Assembly (NCBI RefSeq): GCF_040546765.1
Contig: NZ_JBEPOK010000001.1
Coordinates: 2,294,001-2,358,000 of the forward strand
Origin: Arthrobacter sp. OAP107
GTDB lineage: Bacteria; Actinomycetota; Actinomycetes; Actinomycetales; Micrococcaceae
Direction: 5' to 3'
Length of the DNA stretch: 64,000 bases
The first letter of the stretch is position 1; every line of letters starts with the position of its first letter. The notes beneath the pieces are model-generated. The model had not been told where the DNA came from. It did no database searches and worked only from the letters and a program-made list of their open reading frames with translations. Of this stretch, positions 15,184 through 23,346 are shown piece after piece. The position numbers and the translations under genes are program-made.

Positions 15184-15693
15184 CTACGCGCTGTTTCCCA
15201 CAACTCGACGTCCGCCGATGGGGTCGTTGAGCTGAACGTAACCGACGAGGCTCAGTTTCTGAGCGGTGCATGGGCTACCGGACGGTGGACCGGTGACCGC
15301 GAGGATGATCTCCGTCGGCGTTTCCCGGAGGTGCACGACAGAGGGCACTTTACAGCTAACCTGTCCGGCTGACAGATAGATGCGGTTTTCTTCGTTGTCG
15401 ATTCTCACGAGAGTCCATGGAACTGTCTTACCCGTCGCCGTTGAGCTGTCTGTTGGGAGTCGGTTCGCAAGTGGAGTAATGGCATGGATGGACGGGCTTG
15501 TCTTACCGGCTGGAGTAACGGATGCCGGCTGGCTTCCTCCTGGTTGCTGCTCTCCGGCGCTGCATGACACAAGACCCAAAAAGGCCACCACGGCAACAAG
15601 CATCGAGGCGGCTCTCTGCGTAGTCGTGATCTTCCGGCGCTGCCAGCTCGCGGCCCACGGTGGCCGCGAGGGAAACCTGCCATGGGACTTCAT
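15184..15693 (-). CDS. Putative lipoprotein, unknown function
   Basis: 169 residues from ATG 15693. A basic N-region is followed by a hydrophobic stretch (MLVAVVAFLGLVS) and the lipobox LVSC with Cys near residue 44, so translation might start later, at Met31. The mature part has a Ser/Pro/Thr linker and a small beta-rich domain with two Cys (AGQVSCKVPS, GSPCTAQKLS) that could form a disulfide. No family recognised. It lies between two IS110 relics. Confidence 0.55.
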   Translation of the reverse strand: MKSHGRFPSRPPWAASWQRRKITTTQRAASMLVAVVAFLGLVSCSAGEQQPGGSQPASVTPAGKTSPSIHAITPLANRLPTDSSTATGKTVPWTLVRIDNEENRIYLSAGQVSCKVPSVVHLRETPTEIILAVTGPPSGSPCTAQKLSLVGYVQLNDPIGGRRVVGNSA

Positions 15694-15810
15694 GTCCCTA
15701 TTGTTCTCGTGCTTGCTGGCGCTAAGTGGAAAAGCTTAAATTCGTCCCCGGATCGTTGTTCTTCTCCGGTTTGACCGTCATCCTGAGCTGAAGTTCCGTT
15801 GTAGGTTACT

Positions 15811-16270
15811 CTAATGTGGCGTTCCCAGTGGTCCCAAGCGGGTGCGTTCATGGGTCAGGTTCGACCGCGTGCGAGTCAGGTCCCGTAACTGGCGAATCGG
15901 TTCGGGCGGCACGAAACTGGCCCGCAGCAGGTTGTGGGCGGCGAGCTCCGCCAGCCACGTCGCGTCTGAAACGTCGCTCTTTCGCCCCGGGATGTTCCGC
16001 GCAGCTTTGGCATTGACCAGTTGCACATTCAGCGACTCTGACAGCAGGAAGTAGAACGGTTTCCAGTAGTCGCCGTGGCCTCCATCACCACTACTGTCAC
16101 CGCGGCCGCCTCCAGATCACGGCGCAGGCGCACGATCTCGTTCGTCGTCGCGCCATATGTGTCACTGTCCTACTGGACGTTCCTGCCCGCGCTCCTGGAA
16201 TCCGGATGCAGACCTTCGCATCGCGTTTCGAGATATCCATTCCCGCGGCACGCTCGTGCACGATGTCCAT
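15811..16270 (-). pseudogene. IS110-family transposase relic, N-terminal half
   Basis: The ATG at 16270 begins MDIVHERAAGMDISKRDAKV, the RuvC-like start of IS116/IS110 transposases with the first catalytic Asp. The frame then shifts to read TYGATTNEIVRLRRDLEAAA and VVVMEAT, and shifts again to give YWKPFYFLLSESLNVQLVNA and IPGRKSDVSDATWLAELAAH. A one-base loss in the ACC-GGC codons before YWKP explains the second shift. The sequence ends after NLTHERTR, so the C-terminal half is absent. Confidence 0.7.
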
Positions 16271-16817
16271 CATCTACTCCTCGCATCCGGTCCAACAGCA
16301 CCCACCGGCTGGTGGTGCCAGATGCCGCGGGAAGGGCGGGGAAATGATTCAGGAATCTACTAAACGGGCTCTTCAAACCCGATGCTGCCGGGCTTGCGGC
16401 ACCAATCCACGGTTCCCGTGGAAGCCCTCCACACCACGCTCGAAAACAGGCTCTAAGCACTAAGACTCAGCGGCGTCGACCGCGGCACCGCCATCATCCG
16501 CCGCTACCCACCCCAGCCACAAGATCGTTTTCTCAAGACCACAACGCCGCGGAGCGCTCCGCAGCTCGAAACCTCTGCGTCTGAAATGGATCCAAGACAC
16601 CTGCGCGCAACGGTGCGACATGAAGCGACCACGGCTCACGGACGATCCGATCGTCACGTATCCAATGGGTGGAGGTGGAGGTAAATCCGCCATACCCAGC
16701 GGATTGCCCTCTTCGGGTTACTTCTTTCCTATTTCTCGCCCCCAGCCGCCGCCGACCCGGCACTCCCACCAGGCCAATGGAACGTCTAATGCACCTCATG
16801 CCGCCTAAAATACTGTC
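16271..16817. other. Non-coding or degraded region
   Basis: About 550 bp between the IS110 relic and the DUF3090 gene. It has several open frames on both strands but none with a good start site or recognisable protein pattern. The part next to 16270 may be the upstream flank of the dead IS110 copy. I see nothing else that can be supported. Confidence 0.4.
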
Positions 16818-17372
16818 ATGCCTACACGTGTTCACGAGTTTGTCTGGCCTGATCGCGTCGTCATCGGCACCATCGGCGTTCCGGGCGCGCGCACGTTTTA
16901 CCTGCAGGTACGCACAGGGACGCAAATTGTTTCTGTCGCTCTGGAGAAGCAGCAATCCGCTCTGCTCGCCGAGAAAATTGACGAGATTCTCGATCAGCTC
17001 ATCACCGTTGAAGGTAACCCCTTCAGTGTTCCCACCAGGACTCCCATCGAATTGGTCGACAATGATCCACTCGAGGCCGTTCAGGAACAGTTTCGAACCG
17101 GCGCAATGAGCCTAGGTTGGGATCCGACGATGGCGCATGTGGTCATAGAGGCTTACCCCATCACCGATGTCGACGCTGGTGACAACGGCGAACCCCTTGA
17201 TCAGGACGGTAATGAAGTACCCGAAATGCTGCTGGTACGCATGCCGGTAGGCACCGCTCGCGCATTCGCCAAACGCACACGTGAGGTAGTAGAAGCCGGA
17301 CGTCCCATATGCCCGCGCTGCGGTTACCCCATAGACGCCGGCGGGCATATCTGCACTCCTCCCGAGGTCTGA
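16818..17372 (+). CDS. DUF3090 family protein
   Basis: 184 residues, starting MPTRVHEFVWPDRVVIGTIG. It has the DUF3090 pattern: PGARTFYLQVRTG near residues 22-34, SVALEKQQSALLAEKIDEIL near 39-58, and a C-terminal zinc-ribbon-like CPRCGYPIDAGGHIC with Cys-x2-Cys and His-x-Cys. In most actinobacteria this gene stands in a conserved trio with a histidine-phosphatase-like gene and a PI3/4-kinase-like gene. Here it is alone among IS relics and its codon use is less GC-rich than that of the core genes. It may be a second or displaced copy. Confidence 0.82.
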   Translation: MPTRVHEFVWPDRVVIGTIGVPGARTFYLQVRTGTQIVSVALEKQQSALLAEKIDEILDQLITVEGNPFSVPTRTPIELVDNDPLEAVQEQFRTGAMSLGWDPTMAHVVIEAYPITDVDAGDNGEPLDQDGNEVPEMLLVRMPVGTARAFAKRTREVVEAGRPICPRCGYPIDAGGHICTPPEV

Positions 17373-17859
17373 TGCCGACGCCTTCATTACATCGGTAACG
17401 TCAAGAATTCCTTCGCCGGGAAGATGCCTCGAACGTTAGCGAGTTTGACCGCGAACGGCGAGGCTTGGGCTGCGCATTTGCAAAATCCTGCGGGAAATTG
17501 CCTGGGCTGATTTATCCACCTGCAGAACCTCGAAACTCGTACGGCGAGATGGCGGGCCAGCCACCCATCCCACTGTCATGCTCGAAGGCTGAAGCTAGCA
17601 TTTAGCTCCAGCTCGGGAGGTGAGTCATGCTCCGCTTCGTCATATTCGGGCCGGCACGTTGCCTCGTCGTCGTTGCGCCTCAGAATGACCAGTGCACCAC
17701 GGCAGTACGGCGAAGTAATCATGGTGTGGCCATCCTGGCCCTATTTTCAGGCTTTGCTTGGCATGGTGATCAACTGGCCCTCGGTGTGGCCTGTCCGATG
17801 ACTTTGCCGGGGCCGTGCTGGTCTGTACAACGAATACCGGCTCGCGGGAGACTGACGCC
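17373..17859. other. Intergenic region with no recognised gene
   Basis: About 490 bp. Open frames exist on both strands but lack ribosome sites and protein-like composition. The only clear signal is the GGGAGA ribosome site just before 17860. Confidence 0.4.
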
Positions 17860-18423
17860 ATGCGCTACCTGACCTTCGGCATGAACGTGAGCCTGGACGG
17901 CTACATCGCCGCGCCCGGCGACGACCTCGGCTGGAGCGTACCGAGCGACGAGCTGTTCCAATGGTGGTCCGACCGGGTGGGGGCGACGGGCCTGGCGCTG
18001 TACGGGCGCAAACTGTGGGAGACGATGAGCTCCCACTGGCCGACCGCCGACCAGCAGCCAGGCATCACACCGGCGCAGATCGAGTTCGCCCGCCGGTGGC
18101 GGGACATGCCGAAGGTGATGTTCTCCTCGACGACCAGGAAGGTCGACTGGAATACCCGCCTGGTCACCGGCGACGCGGTCACCGAGATCACCCGGCTCAA
18201 GGCCGACGACGGCGGCCCCATGGACATCGCCGGTGCCACACTCGCCGCGGCGGCCATGCGGGCCGGGCTGATCGACGAGTACGCGCTCGTCACCCATCCG
18301 GTCCTCGTGGGCGGCGGCACGCCGTTCTTCACAGCCCTGGACAACTGGGTGAACCTGAAACTGCTGGAGACCCGGACGTTTCCCGACGGTGTGGTCCTGA
18401 CCAGGTACGAGACCAGGCGCTGA
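17860..18423 (+). CDS. Dihydrofolate reductase family protein (RibD C-terminal domain)
   Basis: 187 residues from ATG 17860, preceded by GGGAGA. The RibD_C/DHFR-like fold is shown by MNVSLDGYIAAPGDDLGW near residues 8-25, LALYGRKLWETM near 46-57, VMFSSTTRKVDWNTRLV near 87-103, and the C-terminal HPVLVGGGTPFF near 147-158. This family of small NADPH-dependent reductases is widespread and its substrates are mostly unknown. Base composition is core-like, unlike the flanking AT-richer relics. Confidence 0.85.
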   Translation: MRYLTFGMNVSLDGYIAAPGDDLGWSVPSDELFQWWSDRVGATGLALYGRKLWETMSSHWPTADQQPGITPAQIEFARRWRDMPKVMFSSTTRKVDWNTRLVTGDAVTEITRLKADDGGPMDIAGATLAAAAMRAGLIDEYALVTHPVLVGGGTPFFTALDNWVNLKLLETRTFPDGVVLTRYETRR

Positions 18424-18591
18424 GTGCCCGACGTCGGATCAGCGCCGGCTTCGGCCACCAAGGACCGCCTGGCGCTGTGTTCCGAGGCGATCGTGACGTC
18501 CCTGCCGGATCCTGTTCTTTACCGCCGATGATCCGTCCGGATAGCGTTCAGTAGCCGGTAATCCGACCAACGCGAAACGGGTGTGCCTAGG

Positions 18592-18670
18592 ATGACCACA
18601 CGAGAATTCCCGAAGATCCCGACGCAGAGACTGCCAGCGGGAATGCCGAGAAGGTACGCAGAATATAAGC
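18592..18670 (+). pseudogene. Truncated duplicate of the 63-aa gene at 11999
   Basis: From ATG 18592 it reads MTTREFPKIPTQRLPAGMPR then RYAEYK. The last 41 bp match 12037-12077 in 40 positions. Compared with that copy, 8 bp are missing upstream, so the first codons are out of frame with the original. The similarity ends abruptly at 18670, 24 bp before the next gene's stop. It is also annotated as copy B of the 41-bp direct repeat (18630-18670). Confidence 0.6.
18630..18670 (+). repeat. 41-bp direct repeat, copy B
   Basis: Same orientation as copy A at 12037-12077, with 40 of 41 bases identical. The two copies bound a 6.6-kb segment containing hypothetical genes, pseudogenes, IS110 relics, DUF3090 and the RibD-like gene. 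Confidence 0.85.
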
Positions 18671-18693
18671 AGCCTGGGGCAAGCAAAAGCGAT

Positions 18694-19107
18694 TCAGCGC
18701 AGCGCGTCGAGCTCGGTCCAAGACCACTGAGCGTCCACTGTGACCACCCGTTTCCGCCCAGGATCAAGCCTGTCTGCCAGTCTCTCGAAAACCGAAGCGG
18801 CTTCGTCGCCAGGCTCCACGACACCGACGAAAATCTTGGAGGAATCCGAGGAGAAGTAGGTCCCGGAGAAAGTATCCGGATGGGCGGCGGTGTAGTCGTT
18901 GATCTTGTTGCCTATTGCATTCAGCTCGCCACTGGCCTGTCCCGTATAGACAGGATCGGTGTAGATGCGGACAGGCTTGCTGGTTTCCGGCGTTTCCTGG
19001 GGCGCCCCTCCCCCAGAGCCTGCATGTCCGTCCAGCCTTGCGCAGCCGGACAGGCAAAAGAGCAATCCAAGAATGCCCACCACCAAAGGCTTGAGAACAT
19101 TCCCCAC
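18694..19107 (-). CDS. Putative lipoprotein, unknown function
   Basis: 137 residues from GTG 19107. A classic lipoprotein signal (MGNVLKPLVVGILGLLFCLS then GC) puts the lipidated Cys at residue 22, followed by a Gly/Pro/Thr linker. The mature domain (YTDPVYTGQASGELNAIGNK, DTFSGTYFSSDSSKIFVGVV) is small and mixed alpha/beta. No family recognised. It is convergent with the truncated duplicate gene at 18592. Confidence 0.6.
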   Translation of the reverse strand: MGNVLKPLVVGILGLLFCLSGCARLDGHAGSGGGAPQETPETSKPVRIYTDPVYTGQASGELNAIGNKINDYTAAHPDTFSGTYFSSDSSKIFVGVVEPGDEAASVFERLADRLDPGRKRVVTVDAQWSWTELDALR

Positions 19108-19221
19108 CTGTCGCTATCCCCTCGAATCCTTAAGCGAACTATTTGCCGGCAACTCGAGCTTTGCGTAGCAGGGCACCTGCCGCTGCTGGACCTGTACCGA
19201 TCACCTCGGTAGCGTGCAACC

Positions 19222-19659
19222 ATGACCATCAGACTTGAGAACGTCGGCATCGCCGTTCGCGATCTCGAAGCAACCATCGCCTTCTTCACCGACCTCGGCC
19301 TCACGGTTGTCGGCCGGGACACCGTTAGTGGCGAATGGACCGACACTGCCGTGGGCCTTGACGGCAATCACGCCAACATTGCCATGTTGCAGACACCAGA
19401 CGGGCAAGGTCGTCTGGAGCTCTTCGAGTACATCCACCCCGAAGCGATCGAGACGGAGCCCACTCTCCCCAACGAGATTGGCATGCACCGCATCGCGTTC
19501 TCAGTCGAGGACATCGACAAAGCCTTGGAGATAGCCGCCAGGCATGGCTGCCATCCGCTTCGCGGCGTGGCGACCTACAAGGACATTTACAAGCTCACAT
19601 ACGTCCGCGGTCCCAGCGGGATCATCGTGATGCTTGCCGAGGAACTGAAGAAGGACTAA
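19222..19659 (+). CDS. VOC family protein (glyoxalase/bleomycin-resistance fold)
   Basis: 145 residues. VOC signature: MTIRLENVGIAVRDLEATIA at the N-terminus, ELFEYIHP near 72-79, GMHRIAFSVEDIDKALEIAA near 88-107, and TYVRGPSGIIVMLAEEL at the end. Metal ligands of the fold (His/Glu) can be placed in the second half. The family covers glyoxalases, dioxygenases and resistance proteins; the specific substrate is not evident. Confidence 0.85.
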   Translation: MTIRLENVGIAVRDLEATIAFFTDLGLTVVGRDTVSGEWTDTAVGLDGNHANIAMLQTPDGQGRLELFEYIHPEAIETEPTLPNEIGMHRIAFSVEDIDKALEIAARHGCHPLRGVATYKDIYKLTYVRGPSGIIVMLAEELKKD

Positions 19660-19785
19660 GCGCCGTAGGCACAGTACAGCGTGTTTTGCTGGACCTTGCT
19701 ACTTCTGAGTGGTCCTTGCAAGCACCGCCCACCATCGTGCCGCGCAAAGGTCAGGGGCCGACCTCGGCTGTGTGTCAGGAACGCC

Positions 19786-20670
19786 TTAGGCGCGTTCCAC
19801 CGGCAGCCACAACTCGCACGTCGCCGTGCTGAAGTCACTGGCGCGGTCGAGTATGGCCACGATCGAGGGGCCACGCCTCAACCGCCAGAGGCTGGAGGGA
19901 AACCAGTCGGTGGCAGTCGCTGCCCACGTGGACTGCAGGGCCGCCGGGTACGGGCCCGCTGTGCGGAACACCGCCCAGGTGCCGGCCGGAACCTCGATCG
20001 CGTCAAGGTCCGCGGGCACCGGCGTCGTTTCGCCCACGGCGACGCCGTGGAGGTACGTCAGCTCACTGCCTTCCGTATAGTCGGGGTCGACGTCGGCACT
20101 CACCTGGAGCAGGCCCGCCGGCTCGGTATTGCTCAAGTCTTTGAGGCGCAGGTGCGCGGCTTCGGAAAGCGAGGCGATGTGCGCTTGGATGTGCGGATTG
20201 ACGCCATGGTGGATGAGCGGCACGCGGGCCGAATAGCCGACGAGCCGGAACGCCGGATGCTCTGCAATGCGGGTGTCCATGGAGTTGTTCCCATCTACGG
20301 TCAGGCGGAACCTGAGCTGCGGTTGTATGCGAAGGGGGCCGCCGTTTCTGCGCACGTCGCCCGGGCTGACACCGTGCACCGACCGGAACGCTCGGCTGAA
20401 TGCCTCGGCGGAGCCGTAGCCGTACCGCACCGCAATGCCCAACAGGTCGCCATTTCCGACGACGTCGGCCGCGGCAACTCCCATGCGCCGCCGCCGGACG
20501 TACTCGGACAACGGCATGCCGGCCAGCGACGAAAACATCCTGCGGAGGTGGTACTCCGTGGTGCCAAGGCTGCTCGCCAGGCCGGTGACATCGATTTCCT
20601 CGGACAAGTGGGTCTCGATGAAATCGACGAGCCGGTTGAGAACTGCGATCACGCTTTCCCCTTTCAGCAT
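19786..20670 (-). CDS. AraC-family regulator with GyrI-like effector domain
   Basis: 294 residues. The N-terminal AraC DNA-binding domain has two helix-turn-helices: LASSLGTTEYHLRRMFSSLA near residues 31-50, and AVRYGYGSAEAFSRAFRSVH near 80-99 followed by GVSP. A GyrI-like small-molecule-binding domain follows (residues about 125-294; LVGYSARVPLIHHGVN, GTWAVFRTAGPYP). This Rob/SoxS-like architecture senses toxic or hydrophobic compounds. It is separated by 59 bp from the upstream oxidoreductase on the same strand. Confidence 0.87.
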   Translation of the reverse strand: MLKGESVIAVLNRLVDFIETHLSEEIDVTGLASSLGTTEYHLRRMFSSLAGMPLSEYVRRRRMGVAAADVVGNGDLLGIAVRYGYGSAEAFSRAFRSVHGVSPGDVRRNGGPLRIQPQLRFRLTVDGNNSMDTRIAEHPAFRLVGYSARVPLIHHGVNPHIQAHIASLSEAAHLRLKDLSNTEPAGLLQVSADVDPDYTEGSELTYLHGVAVGETTPVPADLDAIEVPAGTWAVFRTAGPYPAALQSTWAATATDWFPSSLWRLRRGPSIVAILDRASDFSTATCELWLPVERA

Positions 20671-20729
20671 TAAGTCTGCTGATCAGCCTCGGCCCGCGCC
20701 CGACTTTTCCGGTTCGATTCGATCGCCGC

Positions 20730-21731
20730 TCACTCCCCCGGCAGGCGCTCCTGTTTCCGCGCCTCGCTGTCCAGAGCTTCCAGCACCTTCGTGTTGTTCG
20801 CTGCGTCCGTGAGTCCATAGCGCAGCGGCGTACCGTTGAGGACGCTGTTGGCAAAGTGTTCGCCCATCCGAACGAAGTGGTTTTCGCCCCTGACCTTGTG
20901 ATAGATCGTGTCCTGCCCGAAGTGGTGCTCCTCCAGGACCGAATCCTCCTCCAAAAGCCCAAAAGGATTGTCCAGGTACAGCCGGCCCTCAGTGCCAGTG
21001 ACTTCCAGAAAGTTGCGGCGCTCGAGGTTCACCCCGGTATCGAAAAGGGCGGTTGCGCCGCTGGGAAACCGCAGCATGCCCGCAATGCTGGTGTCGACCT
21101 GACCGCCGTCGTTGGCGTCGCGGTAGTTGCCGAAGGCCGCGACACGCGCCGGCTCCTCTGCCGTGACCATCCGGCTGACGTTGACGCAGTACCCGCCTGT
21201 GTCGAACAGCGCTCCGCCGCCCAGCCCTGTGTACCAGCGTATGTTGTCGTCCCCGCCGGCGTCGAACGTGTGGGCGACATGGATGAAGGTCAGTTGGCCC
21301 ACCGTGCTTGCCGCGAGCAGCTCCTGCAGCATCTCGAAACGCGGGTGGAAACGGTACATGAAGCCTTCAAGGACTTTGAGGCCAGTCTCATCGGCCTTAC
21401 GCGCAATCTCCTCGCACTCAGCCACGCTCATCGCCAGAGGCTTTTCGCAGAGGACGTGCTTGCCTGCGTCCAGGGATTTCAGAATCCACTCGAGATGCAG
21501 TGCGTTCGGCAGCGGAATGTAGACGGCGTCGATGTCCGGGGATGCCAGCAGCGCCTCATAGGAGGCAAACGCCTGTGGGATGCCGTGTTTGTCCGCGTAT
21601 TCCCTGGCCTTTTCCTCGGTGCGGGAAGCGATACCTACCACCTCGCCGTTTTTGGTTTCCTGCAATGCCGGAATTGTCTTGCGGACGATCCGGGCGCTGC
21701 CGAGAACGCCCCAACGCAATTTCTCGCTCAT
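20730..21731 (-). CDS. Gfo/Idh/MocA oxidoreductase
   Basis: 333 residues. The Rossmann motif WGVLGSARIVRKTIPAL is at residues 6-22 and LCEKPLAMSVAECEEIA near 93-109. The catalytic segment GGGALFDTGGYCVNVSR near 176-192 has Tyr where many relatives have His; that is usual in the dihydrodiol/D-xylose dehydrogenase and anhydrofructose reductase subgroup. The protein is complete, in contrast to the one at 2758. It is upstream of the AraC/GyrI-like regulator, which may be co-transcribed. Confidence 0.87.
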   Translation of the reverse strand: MSEKLRWGVLGSARIVRKTIPALQETKNGEVVGIASRTEEKAREYADKHGIPQAFASYEALLASPDIDAVYIPLPNALHLEWILKSLDAGKHVLCEKPLAMSVAECEEIARKADETGLKVLEGFMYRFHPRFEMLQELLAASTVGQLTFIHVAHTFDAGGDDNIRWYTGLGGGALFDTGGYCVNVSRMVTAEEPARVAAFGNYRDANDGGQVDTSIAGMLRFPSGATALFDTGVNLERRNFLEVTGTEGRLYLDNPFGLLEEDSVLEEHHFGQDTIYHKVRGENHFVRMGEHFANSVLNGTPLRYGLTDAANNTKVLEALDSEARKQERLPGE

Positions 21732-21817
21732 TAAAATCTCCTTTTTTCAAAACCTAACCCGATGCACAAGGGTGCTGTCCACCAGCATCAGATATTCGGA
21801 CTCTCCCAACGACGGCA

Positions 21818-22891
21818 TCACCAACCGCCGCGCGTTGGCGTGTGTCCCTTCCTGGCATCGTCGGGCATGGCCATTTCGGCCCGCAGGCCCAGGAGCCGGA
21901 TGGGACGGCCCGTTTCGATTGTGGCTACGAGGTCAAAGACCCGCGCGAGGATTTCGCTCCGGTCGAATGTCTCGGGGATCTTCTTCGCGTGGGTGGTGGT
22001 GAAGAACGGCGCGTACCGAACCTTGAGGGTCAGCCCAATCACGGGCCGTCCTTCGGCCACAACGTCTTCAAGAACGCGCGCTGTCAGCTCCTTCAGGGCG
22101 TCGTCCACCTGGGCAGGCTCGGTTAGGTCCCGCTGGAAGGTGGTTTCCCGGCTATGCCCGCGGGCTACCCACGGGGTGTCGTCCACAACGCTGGCGCCGT
22201 CCCCTCGTCCGAGCGACGCGTACCAAGGGCCCATCTTCGGGCCGAACTCCGGGACCAGGTCCTGGGGGTCGGTCGCGGCGAGCTCGGCGACCGTGTTGAT
22301 GCCGAGTTTGGCCAACCGGCCTGACACTTTCGTTCCGACGCCCCACAGTTCTTTCGTGGGCCGGCTGCCCATGACGTCGAGCCAGTTCGCTGAAGTGAGA
22401 CGAAAGACGCCGGCCGGTTTGCCGAAACCCGTGGCCACCTTGGCCCGGACCAGGGTATCGCCGATGCCCACGCTGCAATGCAGCTGCGTTCGGTCCAGGA
22501 CAGCGGCCTGAACCTGCCGGGCGTAGGCCTCCGGGTTCTCTGTCTCAGTGCCAACAAAGGCTTCATCCCAGCCCAGCACCTGCACGGTGGCGCCGGGCTG
22601 CGCGCGCAGGGTAGTCATCACGGTTTCAGACGCCGCGAGGTACGCCTCATGATCGACGGGCAGGATCACAGCGTCCGGCACTTTCCGGGCGGCGACGCGC
22701 AACGGCATTCCGGAACCGACGCCGAATGCCCGGGCTTCGTAGGACGCTGTGGACACCACAGCCCGTTCCGTGGGGTCGCCCCGGCCGCCGACAATGATCG
22801 GCTTGCCAGCAAGCTCCGGCCGCCGAAGCACCTCGACTGCCGCGATGAACTGGTCAATATCGACGTGCAGTACCCACGGGATTCCGCTCAC
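21818..22891 (-). CDS. dinB: DNA polymerase IV (Y family)
   Basis: 357 residues. Palm/finger motifs: WVLHVDIDQFIAAVEVLRRP near residues 6-25 with the first catalytic Asp, STASYEARAFGVGSGMPL near 48-65, and WDEAFVG near 103-109 with the second acidic pair. A helix-hairpin-helix (ELWGVGTKVSGRLAKLGINT) is near 179-198 and the little-finger domain follows. Translesion synthesis is the family role. The C-terminus is short and no obvious beta-clamp-binding pentapeptide could be identified by eye. Confidence 0.88.
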   Translation of the reverse strand: MSGIPWVLHVDIDQFIAAVEVLRRPELAGKPIIVGGRGDPTERAVVSTASYEARAFGVGSGMPLRVAARKVPDAVILPVDHEAYLAASETVMTTLRAQPGATVQVLGWDEAFVGTETENPEAYARQVQAAVLDRTQLHCSVGIGDTLVRAKVATGFGKPAGVFRLTSANWLDVMGSRPTKELWGVGTKVSGRLAKLGINTVAELAATDPQDLVPEFGPKMGPWYASLGRGDGASVVDDTPWVARGHSRETTFQRDLTEPAQVDDALKELTARVLEDVVAEGRPVIGLTLKVRYAPFFTTTHAKKIPETFDRSEILARVFDLVATIETGRPIRLLGLRAEMAMPDDARKGHTPTRGGW

Positions 22892-23016
22892 GCCACCAGT
22901 CTGCCCTAAAGATCCCTGGCAGGCATCCGCTCTACCGCGGGGTTTGGCACCGTGGCCTGGGCCTCATGCCTAGGTGGGCCGATCGTCGCGTTGCCGCATC
23001 GCATTGGGGAAGTCAC

Positions 23017-23154
23017 TCACCCATACAACTTCTCACTGCCTTGAGCGATCGTCTCGTCTCGCTCCAGGAGGAAGCGCAGGAAGGCGGCCTGGTTGTCGAT
23101 TTCCCGCTGCCTGCGGGGAGAGACCCAGTCCAGCACTTCTTTGTCGTCAGCCAT
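23017..23154 (-). CDS. Small hypothetical protein (45 aa)
   Basis: Starts at ATG 23154 behind AAGGGGTGAAC. It encodes MADDKEVLDWVSPRRQREID and ends FLLERDETIAQGSEKLYG. Charged, helical, no signal or membrane segment. A longer frame opens upstream to 23346, but its Arg/Cys-rich text does not look coding. No family recognised. It lies downstream of the PEP-synthase-like gene on the same strand. Confidence 0.5.
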   Translation of the reverse strand: MADDKEVLDWVSPRRQREIDNQAAFLRFLLERDETIAQGSEKLYG

Positions 23155-23346
23155 TATGTTCACCCCTTTCAGCCTCGGTTTTATGCTCACCCCGTTCGGA
23201 CAAGATCGGCGAAAGTTTCGGGCAAGATAGGCGAAGGACTTGTCACCGGGCCGGATTCGCGTGAACGCCCGTACCCGTACCAGAACTCGTCGGGCGAAAG
23301 CCCCCGTGACCTTCATAGCGAAAGCATGACAGCGGCAGGTCCGCAC

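Noticed and set aside
17627..17872. 81-residue open frame on the plus strand
   Set aside because: No ribosome site and Cys/Arg/Pro-rich composition. It overlaps the start of the RibD-like gene.
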